DNA of 64,000 bases from Actinokineospora iranica (GTDB taxonomy: Bacteria; Actinomycetota; Actinomycetes; Mycobacteriales; Pseudonocardiaceae), in the NCBI RefSeq assembly GCF_900101685.1, contig NZ_FMZZ01000001.1, forward strand, positions 372,001 through 436,000, given 5' to 3'. The translations under genes were made by a program, and so were the position numbers. The notes beneath the pieces are model-generated. The model was not told the DNA's origin, did not search any database, and saw only the letters and a list, made by a program, of their open reading frames with translations. This document shows, piece after piece, positions 10,639 to 18,509 of this stretch. Position 1 is the first letter of the stretch. Each line of letters opens with the position of its first letter.

Positions 10639-10673
10639 GCGCGGCCCCGCCAGGTGTCCTGGCGGGGCCGCGC
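10639..10673. terminator. Bidirectional hairpin terminator
   Basis: A perfect 16-bp stem (10639-10654 and 10658-10673; arm GCGCGGCCCCGCCAGG) with a 3-base loop TGT sits between the convergent DUF4180 and nuclease genes. It has no long T tract, which is usual in high-GC actinomycetes. Confidence 0.85.
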
Positions 10674-10691
10674 CCGGTCAGTCCGATGCCG

Positions 10692-11876
10692 TCAGTTCCA
10701 GATCGCCGGGGCCCACTCGGGGTGGTCGATGAACGGGTTGCGGTTGCGCTGGTAGCTGTCGTAGATCACCTGGTTGCGCCGCTTCTCGAACGCGTCCGGC
10801 GGGTCCTGGGCGTTCCACCGCAGCAGCACCGAGCGGCGGCCGTGGTAGGGGCTGGCACCGTTGTTGACGCTGTCGTTGAGCTCCAGGTCGACGTACCCGT
10901 CGCCGCCCTCGTAGCGGACGTCCATGTAGAAGATCATCCGCGCCACGTCGCCCTTGACCGCGTCGCGCGGCTCCCAGGAGTCGGCGTCGGTGAAGTTGCC
11001 GGGCGCCTCGGCCACTGGGGAGCCGCCGAGGTCGAAGTCCTTGTTGCCGCGGGTGGCGTTGACCGAGACGTCGGTAGGCCGCAGGTGGTGGATGTCGGTG
11101 CCGGGGCCGGTCGCGGTGCCGAAGTCGCCGTGCGACTTGGCCCAGACGTGCTCGCGGTTCCAGTCGTCGGGGTCGCCGCCGTTGCCGGTCTTGCTCTGCG
11201 AACGGCCGGTGTAGAGCAGGATGACGTTGGCCGGGTTGTTCGGGTCCTCGTCGGTCGCCTTGAGCGCGTTCCACACCTGGTCATAGGTGAGCTTGGTGTT
11301 GGTGCGGATGATCTGGTTCAGCGCGGTCTTGAGTTCGGCGCCGCTCTTTCCGATGGCCGTCCGGTAGTAGGTCGAGTCGTAGTCGCCCGGCTGTGTGGTG
11401 GTCGGCTGGGTGGTGGTCGGCTGGGTGGTCGCTGTCGTCGTTGTCGTCGGGGTGGCGCCGACGGTCGCGAACGCGGTGGTGGAGACCAGGCCGGGGTGGG
11501 CGAAGTAGGCGCTGAGGGCGCCGGTGACGTCCAACTGCTTGCCCAGGAGACCCGGGTTGGTCTTGAGCCCGTAGGACGCGCGGAACGCCGAGGTGATCTG
11601 CACGTAGACCATGCGCGAGGTGTTGGTCTCCGCCGCGGTGTCGGCCAGGGCGAGCGCGTAGTCGGAGGGGAAGTCGGACCGCACGACGGTCGTGGTCGCG
11701 GTCGGCTGGCCGACGACGTACCCGCGCACGGTGGCGACGGCGCCGTTCTGCTGCGCGATGGCCTGGGTGACGGTCAGCGGGGTGGCGGCGGTGGCCGCGG
11801 GCTGGATCTGGAGCGCCACCACGGCGGTGGCCAGGCTGATCAAGAGGGCTAAGAGCGTCCAACGACGTGTCTGCAT
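10692..11876 (-). CDS. Secreted endonuclease I-family nuclease with OB-fold domain
   Basis: The 394-residue protein starts at ATG 11876 (AGGA 6 bases upstream); the open frame continues further upstream but lacks protein-like sequence. Residues 1-32 are a signal peptide (RRWTLLALLISLATAVVALQ, cleavage near AATA). Residues 33-140 resemble the OB-fold DUF6359 domain (VTQAIAQQNGAVATVRGYVVG). A Thr/Pro linker follows, then the catalytic endonuclease I domain: NREHVWAKSHG (about 237), GTDIHHLRPTDVSVNATRGN and FEKRRNQVIYDSYQ, carrying the beta-beta-alpha-metal His. It probably degrades extracellular DNA or RNA for nutrient use or competition. It is monocistronic and ends at the shared hairpin terminator. 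Confidence 0.9.
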   Translation of the reverse strand: MQTRRWTLLALLISLATAVVALQIQPAATAATPLTVTQAIAQQNGAVATVRGYVVGQPTATTTVVRSDFPSDYALALADTAAETNTSRMVYVQITSAFRASYGLKTNPGLLGKQLDVTGALSAYFAHPGLVSTTAFATVGATPTTTTTATTQPTTTQPTTTQPGDYDSTYYRTAIGKSGAELKTALNQIIRTNTKLTYDQVWNALKATDEDPNNPANVILLYTGRSQSKTGNGGDPDDWNREHVWAKSHGDFGTATGPGTDIHHLRPTDVSVNATRGNKDFDLGGSPVAEAPGNFTDADSWEPRDAVKGDVARMIFYMDVRYEGGDGYVDLELNDSVNNGASPYHGRRSVLLRWNAQDPPDAFEKRRNQVIYDSYQRNRNPFIDHPEWAPAIWN

Positions 11877-12233
11877 AGGTGGTCCTCTCCCCGGCAGTTG
11901 ACCCAGCGTGACCGCTGTTTCACGATCGAGTGAAGATTCCCACGGCAGTGCGCACCAGTTCATGAACGTGACGGTGCGTTTCGATGTCGGACCGATGGCC
12001 GATCTCGCGCGGACGCCCCCGAGACATGAAGAAGCGGCCCTGCCGTCGGGGGGTGACAGAGCCGCGCTAAGAGAGTCGCCACGAGCCCGTTCGGCGTTAC
12101 CCGGCGAGCTATTCCAAGGAAATCTGCTGTGACTCCGGTGTGGACAGCGGCCGAACGGCGGGTCGCCGCGCGTCCGGATGGGCCCCGGGAGAGGATGATC
12201 CGGAACTGATTCACGGTAAGCAAGGAGCGCAGC
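11877..12233. other. Intergenic region between divergent nuclease and FKBP genes
   Basis: The region is 357 bp and must contain both divergent promoters. A moderately structured stretch at about 12010-12075 is seen, but no hairpin or family I can name. The only defined element is the AAGGAG ribosome site of the FKBP gene at 12222-12227. Confidence 0.5.
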
Positions 12234-12608
12234 ATGGCTTTGCAGAAGCCCGAGGTCGACCCGATCGAGGGTGCCCCGCCCGTGGACCTGGAGGTCAAGG
12301 ACCTCACCGTCGGCGACGGCGCGGAGGCCACCCCCGGCAAGCTGGTGACGGTGCACTACGTCGGTGTCGCCCACTCCACCGGGGAGGAGTTCGACGCCTC
12401 CTGGAACCGCGGGGAGACCTTCAGCTTCCCGCTCGGCGGCGGCCGGGTCATCGCGGGCTGGGACCGGGGTGTCGCGGGCATGAAGGTCGGCGGCAGGCGC
12501 AGGCTGGTCATCCCGCCGCACCTGGGCTACGGCCAGCGGGGCGCGGGCGGCGCCATCAAGCCGGGCGAGACCCTGATCTTCGTGGTCGACCTGATCAGCG
12601 TGGGCTGA
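12234..12608 (+). CDS. FKBP-type peptidyl-prolyl cis-trans isomerase
   Basis: The 124-residue single-domain protein has no signal peptide and starts at ATG 12234 (AAGGAG 6 bases upstream). It is colinear with small FKBPs: VTVHYVGVAHSTGEEFDASW, then FSFPLGGGRVIAGWDRGVAGMKVGG, RRRLVIPPHLGYGQRGAGG and TLIFVVDLISV. Active-site aromatic and aspartate residues (Y, F, D, W, Y) are present. It catalyses proline isomerisation in cytoplasmic protein folding and would be expected to bind FK506-like macrolides. It is monocistronic with a strong downstream hairpin. Confidence 0.95.
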   Translation: MALQKPEVDPIEGAPPVDLEVKDLTVGDGAEATPGKLVTVHYVGVAHSTGEEFDASWNRGETFSFPLGGGRVIAGWDRGVAGMKVGGRRRLVIPPHLGYGQRGAGGAIKPGETLIFVVDLISVG

Positions 12609-12621
12609 CCCGTCACCCGCG

Positions 12622-12666
12622 CCGGAGGCCGCCTTCCCACCGAGTGTCGGCGAAGGCGGCCTCCGG
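12622..12666 (+). terminator. Hairpin terminator of the FKBP gene
   Basis: A perfect 15-bp stem (12622-12636 and 12652-12666; arm CCGGAGGCCGCCTTC) with a 15-base loop starts 13 bp after the FKBP stop. Confidence 0.85.
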
Positions 12667-12812
12667 TGTGTCAGCGGCCGGTGTGCGGCGAGGCCAGGAC
12701 GAGCCCGTGGACCGTGGTGGGCGGTTCGTGATCCGCGTGGTTCTTGGGTGCGCCACAGGGCGGTCGTGTGCAGGCTCCGGGGCCGTTCCATGGCCGCCTG
12801 GGCGCTGGTGAT

Positions 12813-13532
12813 CTACAGGACACGCTCCAGCAGCGGCCACAGGGCGGCCGGGTCCTCCACGTGCGCGTTGTGGCCGAGGCCGGGGAGGATCACCGGGTGC
12901 GGCGTCAGGGCGCGCAGGTGCTCGGCGGGCGACATGGGGTCCCGCTCCCCCGCCGCCAGGGTCACCGGGCAGCGCGCGGCGGCGAGCAAGCCCGGCAGGT
13001 CGGGGCGGCCCACGGCGAACGCCCGCGGGTCGAGCGCGGCCCGCCAGCCCGACGGGCCCAGGGTGACCGAGTCGGCGAAGTCGGCGGGCAGGCCCGCCAG
13101 CTTGCGGGCCCAGCTCGCCGCGTTCTCCCGGTTCTCGAACGTCTTCGGCGGTTTCCCGGCCAGCGCGGCGGCCTTGGCCAGGTCGTCCGGCGACCAGCTC
13201 ACCTTCACCCCCAGGCAGACCGCGGCCGTCACCGGCACGCCAAACCAGCCCGAGGCGAGGGCCAGGGCCACGACACCGCCGAGCGAGTGGCCCAGCACGA
13301 CCGCGGGCCGGGTCGGGTCGAGGTCGGCCGCGACGCGCGCGGCGATGCCGCCGAAGGAGTAGCGGTCCAGCGGCGCGGACCGGCCGTGGCCGGGGAGATC
13401 CGGCGCGACCGGCGTGCCAGGCCATCGTTCGGCCAGTTCCGCGATGAGCCCGGCCCACACTCCCGAGGTGCCCGCGAGTCCATGGAGCAGCACCAGCACC
13501 GGCCCGCGGTCGACGTCGTCAGCCATGGGCAT
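12813..13532 (-). CDS. Alpha/beta-fold hydrolase
   Basis: The 239-residue cytoplasmic protein has the alpha/beta hydrolase core: LVLLHGLAG oxyanion region (15-23), PDLPGHGRSAP, nucleophile elbow GHSLGG (about 82), acid in LAAGERDPMSP and His in GLGHNAHVEDP. The length and small lid fit esterases, lactonases or chloroperoxidase-like enzymes. The substrate cannot be told. The start ATG 13532 has only a weak GAAG site; a second ATG lies two codons inside. It lies 82 bp downstream of the aminotransferase on the same strand, so co-transcription is possible. Confidence 0.88.
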   Translation of the reverse strand: MPMADDVDRGPVLVLLHGLAGTSGVWAGLIAELAERWPGTPVAPDLPGHGRSAPLDRYSFGGIAARVAADLDPTRPAVVLGHSLGGVVALALASGWFGVPVTAAVCLGVKVSWSPDDLAKAAALAGKPPKTFENRENAASWARKLAGLPADFADSVTLGPSGWRAALDPRAFAVGRPDLPGLLAAARCPVTLAAGERDPMSPAEHLRALTPHPVILPGLGHNAHVEDPAALWPLLERVL

Positions 13533-13614
13533 GATCTTCGTACAGAACGCGGCCGGGCGCAGCCACGCCGTGTCGAGCGCAGCCCCAATGTCCTAATTGG
13601 ACGAAGGATGACGC

Positions 13615-14907
13615 TCAGACCGGCCCGGCGGTGCGGCGCACCGCGTCGAGCAGGATGGCCAAGCCGCGCTCCAGGTCGTCGCCGCCGATGGTCAGCGGCG
13701 GGGTGACCTTGACGACTTCGCCGCCGCGGCCGCAGGTCTCCACGATCAGGCCGTGCGCGAAGCAGTGCCGCTGCACCGCGGCCGCCCGCTCCGTCCGGCG
13801 GGTGTCGATTCCGACGACCATGCCCCGGCCCCGCGTGCGCACCTCGGCGTCGGCGGCTGCGACGTCCTCGGCGAAGCCCGCCATGCGCTCGCTGTGGGCG
13901 GCCAGGGCGGCGAGGAAGTCCGGGCGGTCCCACAGTTCCAGCGCCGCCTCGCCCGCGACGAACGCGAGCTGGTTGCCCCGGAAGGTGCCGGTGTGCTCGC
14001 CGGGCGCCCACACGTCCAGCTCCGGTCGCAGCAGCACCAGGGAGATCGGCATCCCCACCCCGCCGAGCGACTTCGACAGCGTCACCACGTCCGGCACGAT
14101 CCCGGCGTGCTCGAAGCCGAAGAACCGGCCGGTGCGCCCGCACCCGGCCTGGATCTCGTCGCAGACGAGCACGATGCCGCGGGCGGCGGTGACCGCGCGC
14201 AGGTCGCGCAGCCAGCCCGCGGACGCGGGGTAGACTCCGCCGTCCATCTGCAGCGACTCGACCACGACCGCCGCAGGCGGCTCGACGCCCCCGCTGGGGT
14301 CGTCCAGCAGGCGCTCCAGCAGCCCGATCGAGTCGAACCGGCCCGCGGGCCCGTCTTCGAACGGCAGGAAAGTGGTGTCCGAAAAGGACACTCCGGAGCC
14401 GCGGCGGGCGGACCGGCTCCCGGTCACCGAGAGCGAGCCGTTGGACATGCCGTGGAAGGCGCCGGTGAACGCCACGACGGGACGGCGGCCGGTGGCCTTG
14501 CGGGCGAGCTTGAGCGCGGCCTCGACCGCGTCGGTGCCGGTCGGCCCGCAGAACTGCACGCGGTAATCGAGCCCGCGCGGGCGCAGCACCACATCGCGAA
14601 GCCTGCTCAGGAACGCGCGTTTGGCTGTGGTGTGCATGTCGAGGCCGTGCAGCACGCCGTCGGCGGTCAGGTAGTCGACCATCTTGGCGATCACCCGGTC
14701 GTCGTTGTGACCGTAGTTGAGGGCGCCCGCCCCGCAGAAGAAGTCCAGGAACTCCCGCCCGTCCTCGGCGACGAGCGTGCTCCCCTTCGCGGAGGCGAAA
14801 ACGGCAGGGAACTTGCGGCAGTACAGCCGCACCTCCGACTCCAGCTCGTCGAACACCTCAGTGCCCGCACGGGTTTTCGGAGCCGCGTCGGGCCGCGTGA
14901 CGGTCAT
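13615..14907 (-). CDS. Class III PLP aminotransferase, EctB-like (diaminobutyrate-2-oxoglutarate transaminase family)
   Basis: The 430-residue protein starts at ATG 14907. It matches EctB-type enzymes over its length: EVRLYCRKFPAVF, GAGALNYGHNDDRV, GLDMHTTAKRAFL, VQFCGPTGTDAVEAALKLAR, VCDEIQAGCGRTG and TLSKSLGGVGMPISLVL, with the PLP lysine near residue 274, and HTGTFRGNQLAFV. The usual ETVQGEGG motif is instead ESLQMDGGVYPAS. EctB makes diaminobutyrate from aspartate semialdehyde for ectoine, but no ectA or ectC is nearby, so it may feed another product such as a siderophore or peptide. There is no ribosome site; a TACGTT hexamer 8 bases before the ATG suggests a leaderless mRNA. Confidence 0.88.
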   Translation of the reverse strand: MTVTRPDAAPKTRAGTEVFDELESEVRLYCRKFPAVFASAKGSTLVAEDGREFLDFFCGAGALNYGHNDDRVIAKMVDYLTADGVLHGLDMHTTAKRAFLSRLRDVVLRPRGLDYRVQFCGPTGTDAVEAALKLARKATGRRPVVAFTGAFHGMSNGSLSVTGSRSARRGSGVSFSDTTFLPFEDGPAGRFDSIGLLERLLDDPSGGVEPPAAVVVESLQMDGGVYPASAGWLRDLRAVTAARGIVLVCDEIQAGCGRTGRFFGFEHAGIVPDVVTLSKSLGGVGMPISLVLLRPELDVWAPGEHTGTFRGNQLAFVAGEAALELWDRPDFLAALAAHSERMAGFAEDVAAADAEVRTRGRGMVVGIDTRRTERAAAVQRHCFAHGLIVETCGRGGEVVKVTPPLTIGGDDLERGLAILLDAVRRTAGPV

Positions 14908-14944
14908 GGGCGAGTAACGTACCGTAGCCACAACCGACCGCTTC

Positions 14945-14958
14945 TTAGGGTCCCCTAA
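14945..14958. promoter_or_regulatory. Short inverted repeat upstream of the EctB-like gene
   Basis: TTAGGG and CCCTAA flank a 2-bp centre 38 bp upstream of the aminotransferase start. The half-sites recall actinobacterial iron boxes, but the spacing does not match the 19-bp DtxR/IdeR consensus, so only a generic operator is proposed. Confidence 0.35.
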
Positions 14959-15028
14959 TTTGACCTTGACCGTCCACACCGGACAGCAGGCGCGCCCCGG
15001 TGGCCGGAGCGCGCCGACCCCGGCGGGC

Positions 15029-15176
15029 TCAGCAGCCGCCGCAGGTGTAGTACGTCATGTCCCAGTGGTTGCTCCACTGGCGTGGCCGCCTTCGGTGCGG
15101 CCACGCCCGCGCCGAGGGCGACGCCGGTCGCGGCCGTCGCGAGGACGGTGGCGAGGCGGAGCAGGGCAGTGCGCAT
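15029..15176 (-). pseudogene. Small secreted Cys-containing peptide gene with a frameshift
   Basis: From ATG 15176 (AAAGG 9 bases upstream) the first 30 codons encode a typical signal peptide (LLRLATVLATAATGVALGAG) with G/C third bases. Past about 15085 that frame loses the bias and drifts to a stop near 14955. The +1 frame instead regains almost pure G/C third bases and reads QWSNHWDMTYYTCGGC, then stop at 15029. The intact product would be about 48 residues: a leader followed by a short Trp/Tyr/Cys-rich mature peptide. An indel in the gene or in the assembly, or less likely programmed frameshifting, would explain it. No family is recognised. Confidence 0.55.
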
Positions 15177-15435
15177 GGACGGCGGCCTTTCCGATGGGCG
15201 GCCTCCTGCCCGGGAGCGGCCGCGCCGGGGTGCGGGGCCGAGGACAGGGCCCGCAAGCGGTCGCTTCCGGGCGAGCGGTCAGCCACGGTCACCCGGTCGG
15301 GAACGGTCGTGTCCGGCGGTCGGCCCACTGGCTCCGCATCGACCCGTTTCCGGCCATCGTGACCACGCCGAAGGTAGCCACCGCCGGGCGGAAGGCCGCG
15401 CGCGTCGCGGCGGGGACTGGAGTGGGCAGGGGCCG

Positions 15436-16488
15436 TTATAGGGGAACGGGTTTGCCGCTGCCTGCCGACCGGATGGCCGCATCGATGGTGTCGACCAGCG
15501 TCACCGACTCGGCGGGCGGGACCGGCGGCGGCCCCTCCCCGCGCAGGCACGCGGAGACCGCGCCGTAGAAGGCCAGATAGTCCCCGTCGAGGGTGGGCAC
15601 CGTCTGCGTCCCGGCCTCGGTCAGCAGTTCGCCCCACTGCGGGCGCGGGTACACCCCGAAACCGGGGGCGGTGGGCGCGATGCCCGCGCGGGAGGCCTTC
15701 TCCTGCGGGTCGAGCCCCCAGCACCGGTAGCCCGCGCGCAGGCCCGCGACGGCGAACCGGGGCGCGACCGGCATCGAGGCGTTGCTCATCCGCAGGTACG
15801 ACCGGACACCGGAGGCGTGGGTCAGCAGCACCGTCGCGTCCTCGGGCACCGGCACCTCCGCGCGCGGCGTGCGGGTCTCGGCGTAGACCGACACGGGCGC
15901 GCCGAACAGGACGATCGCCTGGTCGACCAGGTGGCTGCCGAGGTCGTAGACGATGTTGGCCATCGCGGCGGGGTCGGCGCTGGCCTTCCAGCCCGCCCGC
16001 ACGGTCGTCGCGGCGCGCTCGAACCGGGACTCGAAGCGGTTGACCACGCCGAGGGCGCCGTCATCGACCAGGCGGCGGACGGTGCGGAAGTCGCCGTCCC
16101 ACCGGCGGTTCTGGAAGACCGTGAACAGCAGACCGGCCTGGTCGGCCGCCTCGACCAGCCTGCGCACGCCGCGCCCGGTGGCCGCGACCGGCTTGTCGAC
16201 CACGACCGAGAGGCCAGCGGCGAGCGCCGCCTCGGCCTGCTCGACGTGGAAGCGGTTCGGCGACGCGACCACGACCAAGTCGAACTCGTCCGCGCGCCGC
16301 CACAGGTCGTCGACGCTCGCCAGGACGACGGTCTCGGGATAGCGCGCGGCCACTTCGGCGGCCCGCGCGGGGGCCGAGGTGACCACGGCGGCGAGCCGCA
16401 GCCCCTCGGTCGCGGCGATGAACGGGGCGTGGAACGCCGATCCGGCCAGGCCGTAGCCGATCACCGCCACCCGGGACTCGGTCGCCAT
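15436..16488 (-). CDS. Gfo/Idh/MocA-family NAD(P)-dependent oxidoreductase
   Basis: The 350-residue protein starts at ATG 16488 with GAGGAGG 4 bases upstream. The N-terminal Rossmann fold has GYGLAGSAFHAPFI (11-24), DLVVVASPNRFHVEQAEAAL and DKPVAATGRG (about 98), the equivalent of the family EKP lysine. The C-terminal half has the YDLGSHLVDQAIVLFG motif with the substrate His. Members oxidise or epimerise sugars, inositols and related polyols. The substrate is unknown and no sugar transporter is adjacent. Confidence 0.92.
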   Translation of the reverse strand: MATESRVAVIGYGLAGSAFHAPFIAATEGLRLAAVVTSAPARAAEVAARYPETVVLASVDDLWRRADEFDLVVVASPNRFHVEQAEAALAAGLSVVVDKPVAATGRGVRRLVEAADQAGLLFTVFQNRRWDGDFRTVRRLVDDGALGVVNRFESRFERAATTVRAGWKASADPAAMANIVYDLGSHLVDQAIVLFGAPVSVYAETRTPRAEVPVPEDATVLLTHASGVRSYLRMSNASMPVAPRFAVAGLRAGYRCWGLDPQEKASRAGIAPTAPGFGVYPRPQWGELLTEAGTQTVPTLDGDYLAFYGAVSACLRGEGPPPVPPAESVTLVDTIDAAIRSAGSGKPVPL

Positions 16489-16510
16489 CGGGCCTCCTCG
16501 TCTGCCGCGT

Positions 16511-17584
16511 CTACCTCAGGTCCACCATCGTGGCCCGGGACGGGCGCCTGGTCGGCGCACCAGCCCACATTATCGCTTCCTTACCGCGCCACGGATGCAC
16601 CGCTTGGTACACGCAGAGCATCGCCCACAACTCCTGGGCGACGCCATGCGGATCTTGGGAGCGCAGCGCGACCGGTCCCGCTTCCAGCGACTCGAACAGC
16701 GACTCGAACCGCCAGCGCGTCGCGTGCAGGGCGACCAACTCGTCCGCGGGCGCCTCGTCCGGGTCCAGCAGCGTGGTCACCAGGACGCTGTCGGCGGCCT
16801 GGAGCACCCGCACCGCGAGCGAGCCGTCGACCGGGTCGCGCTCGGGCAGCAGGCGGGACAGGAACGTGCCGTCGGGCAGCACGTGCAGCCGGGGCAGGGC
16901 GACCGGGGCGCGGGGCCGCCAGAGCAGTTGGGCGCCCCGGTCGACCGCGGTGCGCCACAGGTCCTGCCCCGGTCCGGCCCGGTGCGCCACGACCAGGGTG
17001 TCCGGGGTCAGCGAGCCGAGCACCCGGCCGCCGAGTTCCTCGCGGCAGGAGCCGACGGTGACGTCGAGCAGCGCGCCGGTGTCCTGCTCGGCCAGGACGG
17101 CCAGACGCACTCTGGAGTGCGCGAACGCCGCGAGGTTGGCCGCGGTGTCCGGGATGTCGACCGACCCGCCGTCGAGGGTGCACACGCGCAGGCCGCGCCA
17201 GCGGCAGCACTCGGCGCGGTCGGCCGCGGCCCGGCGCAGGAACAGCCTGCGCATCACCTCGGGGCCCAGCCGCTTGCGGGCCTTGGTGATCGAGCCGGTG
17301 CTGGGCGCGGACCGCGCGCCGGTGTCCACCCCGGCCCAGCGCATCCCCGCGGTGAGCCGGGCGAGCACCGCGTCGTACCCGGCGCCGCCGAAGAGCCAGA
17401 GCGCGAGGGTGAAGTAGACCATCGTGCGGGCGGGCAGCGCGCGCGAACGCTGCTCCCGGGCGCCAACGGCGTCGATGGCGGCGTCGACCTCGTCGGGGGG
17501 AAAGGCCGTGATCAACATCCCGATCGCGACCCGGTCGGACAAACGGTCCCGCGTCGCCTTCGCCGCGCGTGTCATTCCGCCCAC
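16511..17584 (-). CDS. IS4-type transposase homologue with altered catalytic triad (domesticated or decayed)
   Basis: The 357-residue protein has the IS4-type N-terminal domain (RLSDRVAIGMLITAFPP, MVYFTLALWLFGGAGYDAVL) and DDE core. The first Asp is in TLDGGSVDIPDT (about 136) and the Glu in RWRFESLFESLE (about 296). The second motif, normally ADRGF-Y/F, reads VVAHRAGPGQDLW (about 200), so the second Asp is His. No terminal inverted repeats or target duplication are visible, and the gene ends 22 bp from the neighbouring oxidoreductase start. The uninterrupted full-length frame with a lost triad suggests immobility and perhaps domestication. Start GTG 17584; an ATG three codons on is an alternative. 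Confidence 0.8.
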   Translation of the reverse strand: MGGMTRAAKATRDRLSDRVAIGMLITAFPPDEVDAAIDAVGAREQRSRALPARTMVYFTLALWLFGGAGYDAVLARLTAGMRWAGVDTGARSAPSTGSITKARKRLGPEVMRRLFLRRAAADRAECCRWRGLRVCTLDGGSVDIPDTAANLAAFAHSRVRLAVLAEQDTGALLDVTVGSCREELGGRVLGSLTPDTLVVAHRAGPGQDLWRTAVDRGAQLLWRPRAPVALPRLHVLPDGTFLSRLLPERDPVDGSLAVRVLQAADSVLVTTLLDPDEAPADELVALHATRWRFESLFESLEAGPVALRSQDPHGVAQELWAMLCVYQAVHPWRGKEAIMWAGAPTRRPSRATMVDLR

Positions 17585-17820
17585 AGAAAGGACCTCTCAC
17601 CCGATGGCACTTAAGGAAGTCGGCTTGCAGTCGATCTTGTCGACAACCGCGGCGACATGAATAGCATCGGGCGCGCCCCAGGCGCCAGAGGCCCCGGACC
17701 GCAAAACAATTCCGAGAGTTCTAGGCTCACATTGACCCGGCCGCCGATCGCGGTCGGGCACGAATTCTCCCATACACCCATTCGGCGGGTGATCAGCCCT
17801 CCGAGAAGGAGTGACCCAGG

Positions 17821-18204
17821 ATGCTCAGAAGAACCTTCGCCGCCGCCATCGCCGTCGCGGCGGCAACCGCCATGACCCCGGCGGCCGCGGCGGCGCCGCG
17901 CGCGCAGACCCACCTCACGCTGACCGTCGGCGCACCGGGGCAAACCCCGGCCACCGCCGTGCTGCGGTGCGGCCCCACGGGTGGCTCGCACCCCCGCGCG
18001 ACCGCGGCGTGCGCGGCGATCGCGCAGGTGGACGGCGATTTCGACGCACTCAACGTGGGACCGGACCGCCCCTGCACCATGGAGTACGCGCCGCTTGTCG
18101 TCACCGCCAATGGACTCTGGCAGAACCGGCCCGTCGCCCATGAGCGCGTCCACCCCAACCGGTGCGCGCTCGAGGTGGCCACCGGCTCGGTCTTCGCGCT
18201 GTGA
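17821..18204 (+). CDS. Subtilisin inhibitor-like secreted protease inhibitor (SSI, family I16)
   Basis: The 127-residue protein starts at ATG 17821 with AAGGAG upstream. Residues 1-28 are a signal peptide ending in AAAAAP. The mature part follows Streptomyces subtilisin inhibitor: LTLTVG, VLRCGPTGGSHPRATAACAAI (first disulfide), GDFDALN, and PCTMEYAPLVVTANGLW with the reactive-site loop, then VHPNRCALEVATGSVFAL (second disulfide). By alignment to the CPM-V bond of SSI, the P1-P1' bond is Met87-Glu88. It should be an extracellular dimer inhibiting serine proteases of the producer or competitors. It appears monocistronic. Confidence 0.93.
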   Translation: MLRRTFAAAIAVAAATAMTPAAAAAPRAQTHLTLTVGAPGQTPATAVLRCGPTGGSHPRATAACAAIAQVDGDFDALNVGPDRPCTMEYAPLVVTANGLWQNRPVAHERVHPNRCALEVATGSVFAL

Positions 18205-18509
18205 TTTCACCGCGAACCGGCGCGCGCAATTCCACGACGGTTTCGACAACCGACGAACTATTTGACTCTGCGTGACGATTCACCGGAATGGGTGTCGCCA
18301 GTCCGCATGAATAGCAACTCGACCATTAGTGTCAACGTCCGAAAAATCCGGACAGTGATTAACGCCACTCAGGTTCACCGAAAGGGATGAGCGCCGCGGG
18401 CCACCGTCCGCCGCGCGTCCTTTGCCAGCCGACCGCGATCGATCATCGCGGATGCTCCGGAGCCCGATGGTGGGACCACCTCGGGCTCCGGATCGGCAGC
18501 CCGCCCGGG
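18205..18509. other. Intergenic region between the SSI gene and a pseudogene
   Basis: This 305-bp stretch separates convergent units. A short hairpin (GTCCG, AAAAAT, CGGAC) near 18338-18354 could end SSI transcription. A stronger hairpin at 18457-18491 is listed separately. No gene is seen. Confidence 0.5.
18457..18491 (-). terminator. Hairpin terminator downstream of the beta-propeller pseudogene
   Basis: A perfect 11-bp stem (18457-18467 and 18481-18491; arm CCGGAGCCCGA) with a 13-base loop lies just past the stop of the minus-strand pseudogene. Confidence 0.75.

Noticed and set aside
10692-12791. Extension of the secreted nuclease frame to 699 residues
   Set aside because: Sequence upstream of ATG 11876 lacks protein-like composition and would bury the signal peptide inside the protein.
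13615-14907. Ectoine biosynthesis cluster
   Set aside because: Only an EctB-like gene is present; no ectA, ectC or ectD is adjacent, so no pathway is called.
14945-14958. Iron box (DtxR/IdeR site)
   Set aside because: The half-sites resemble it, but the arms are too close together for the 19-bp consensus.
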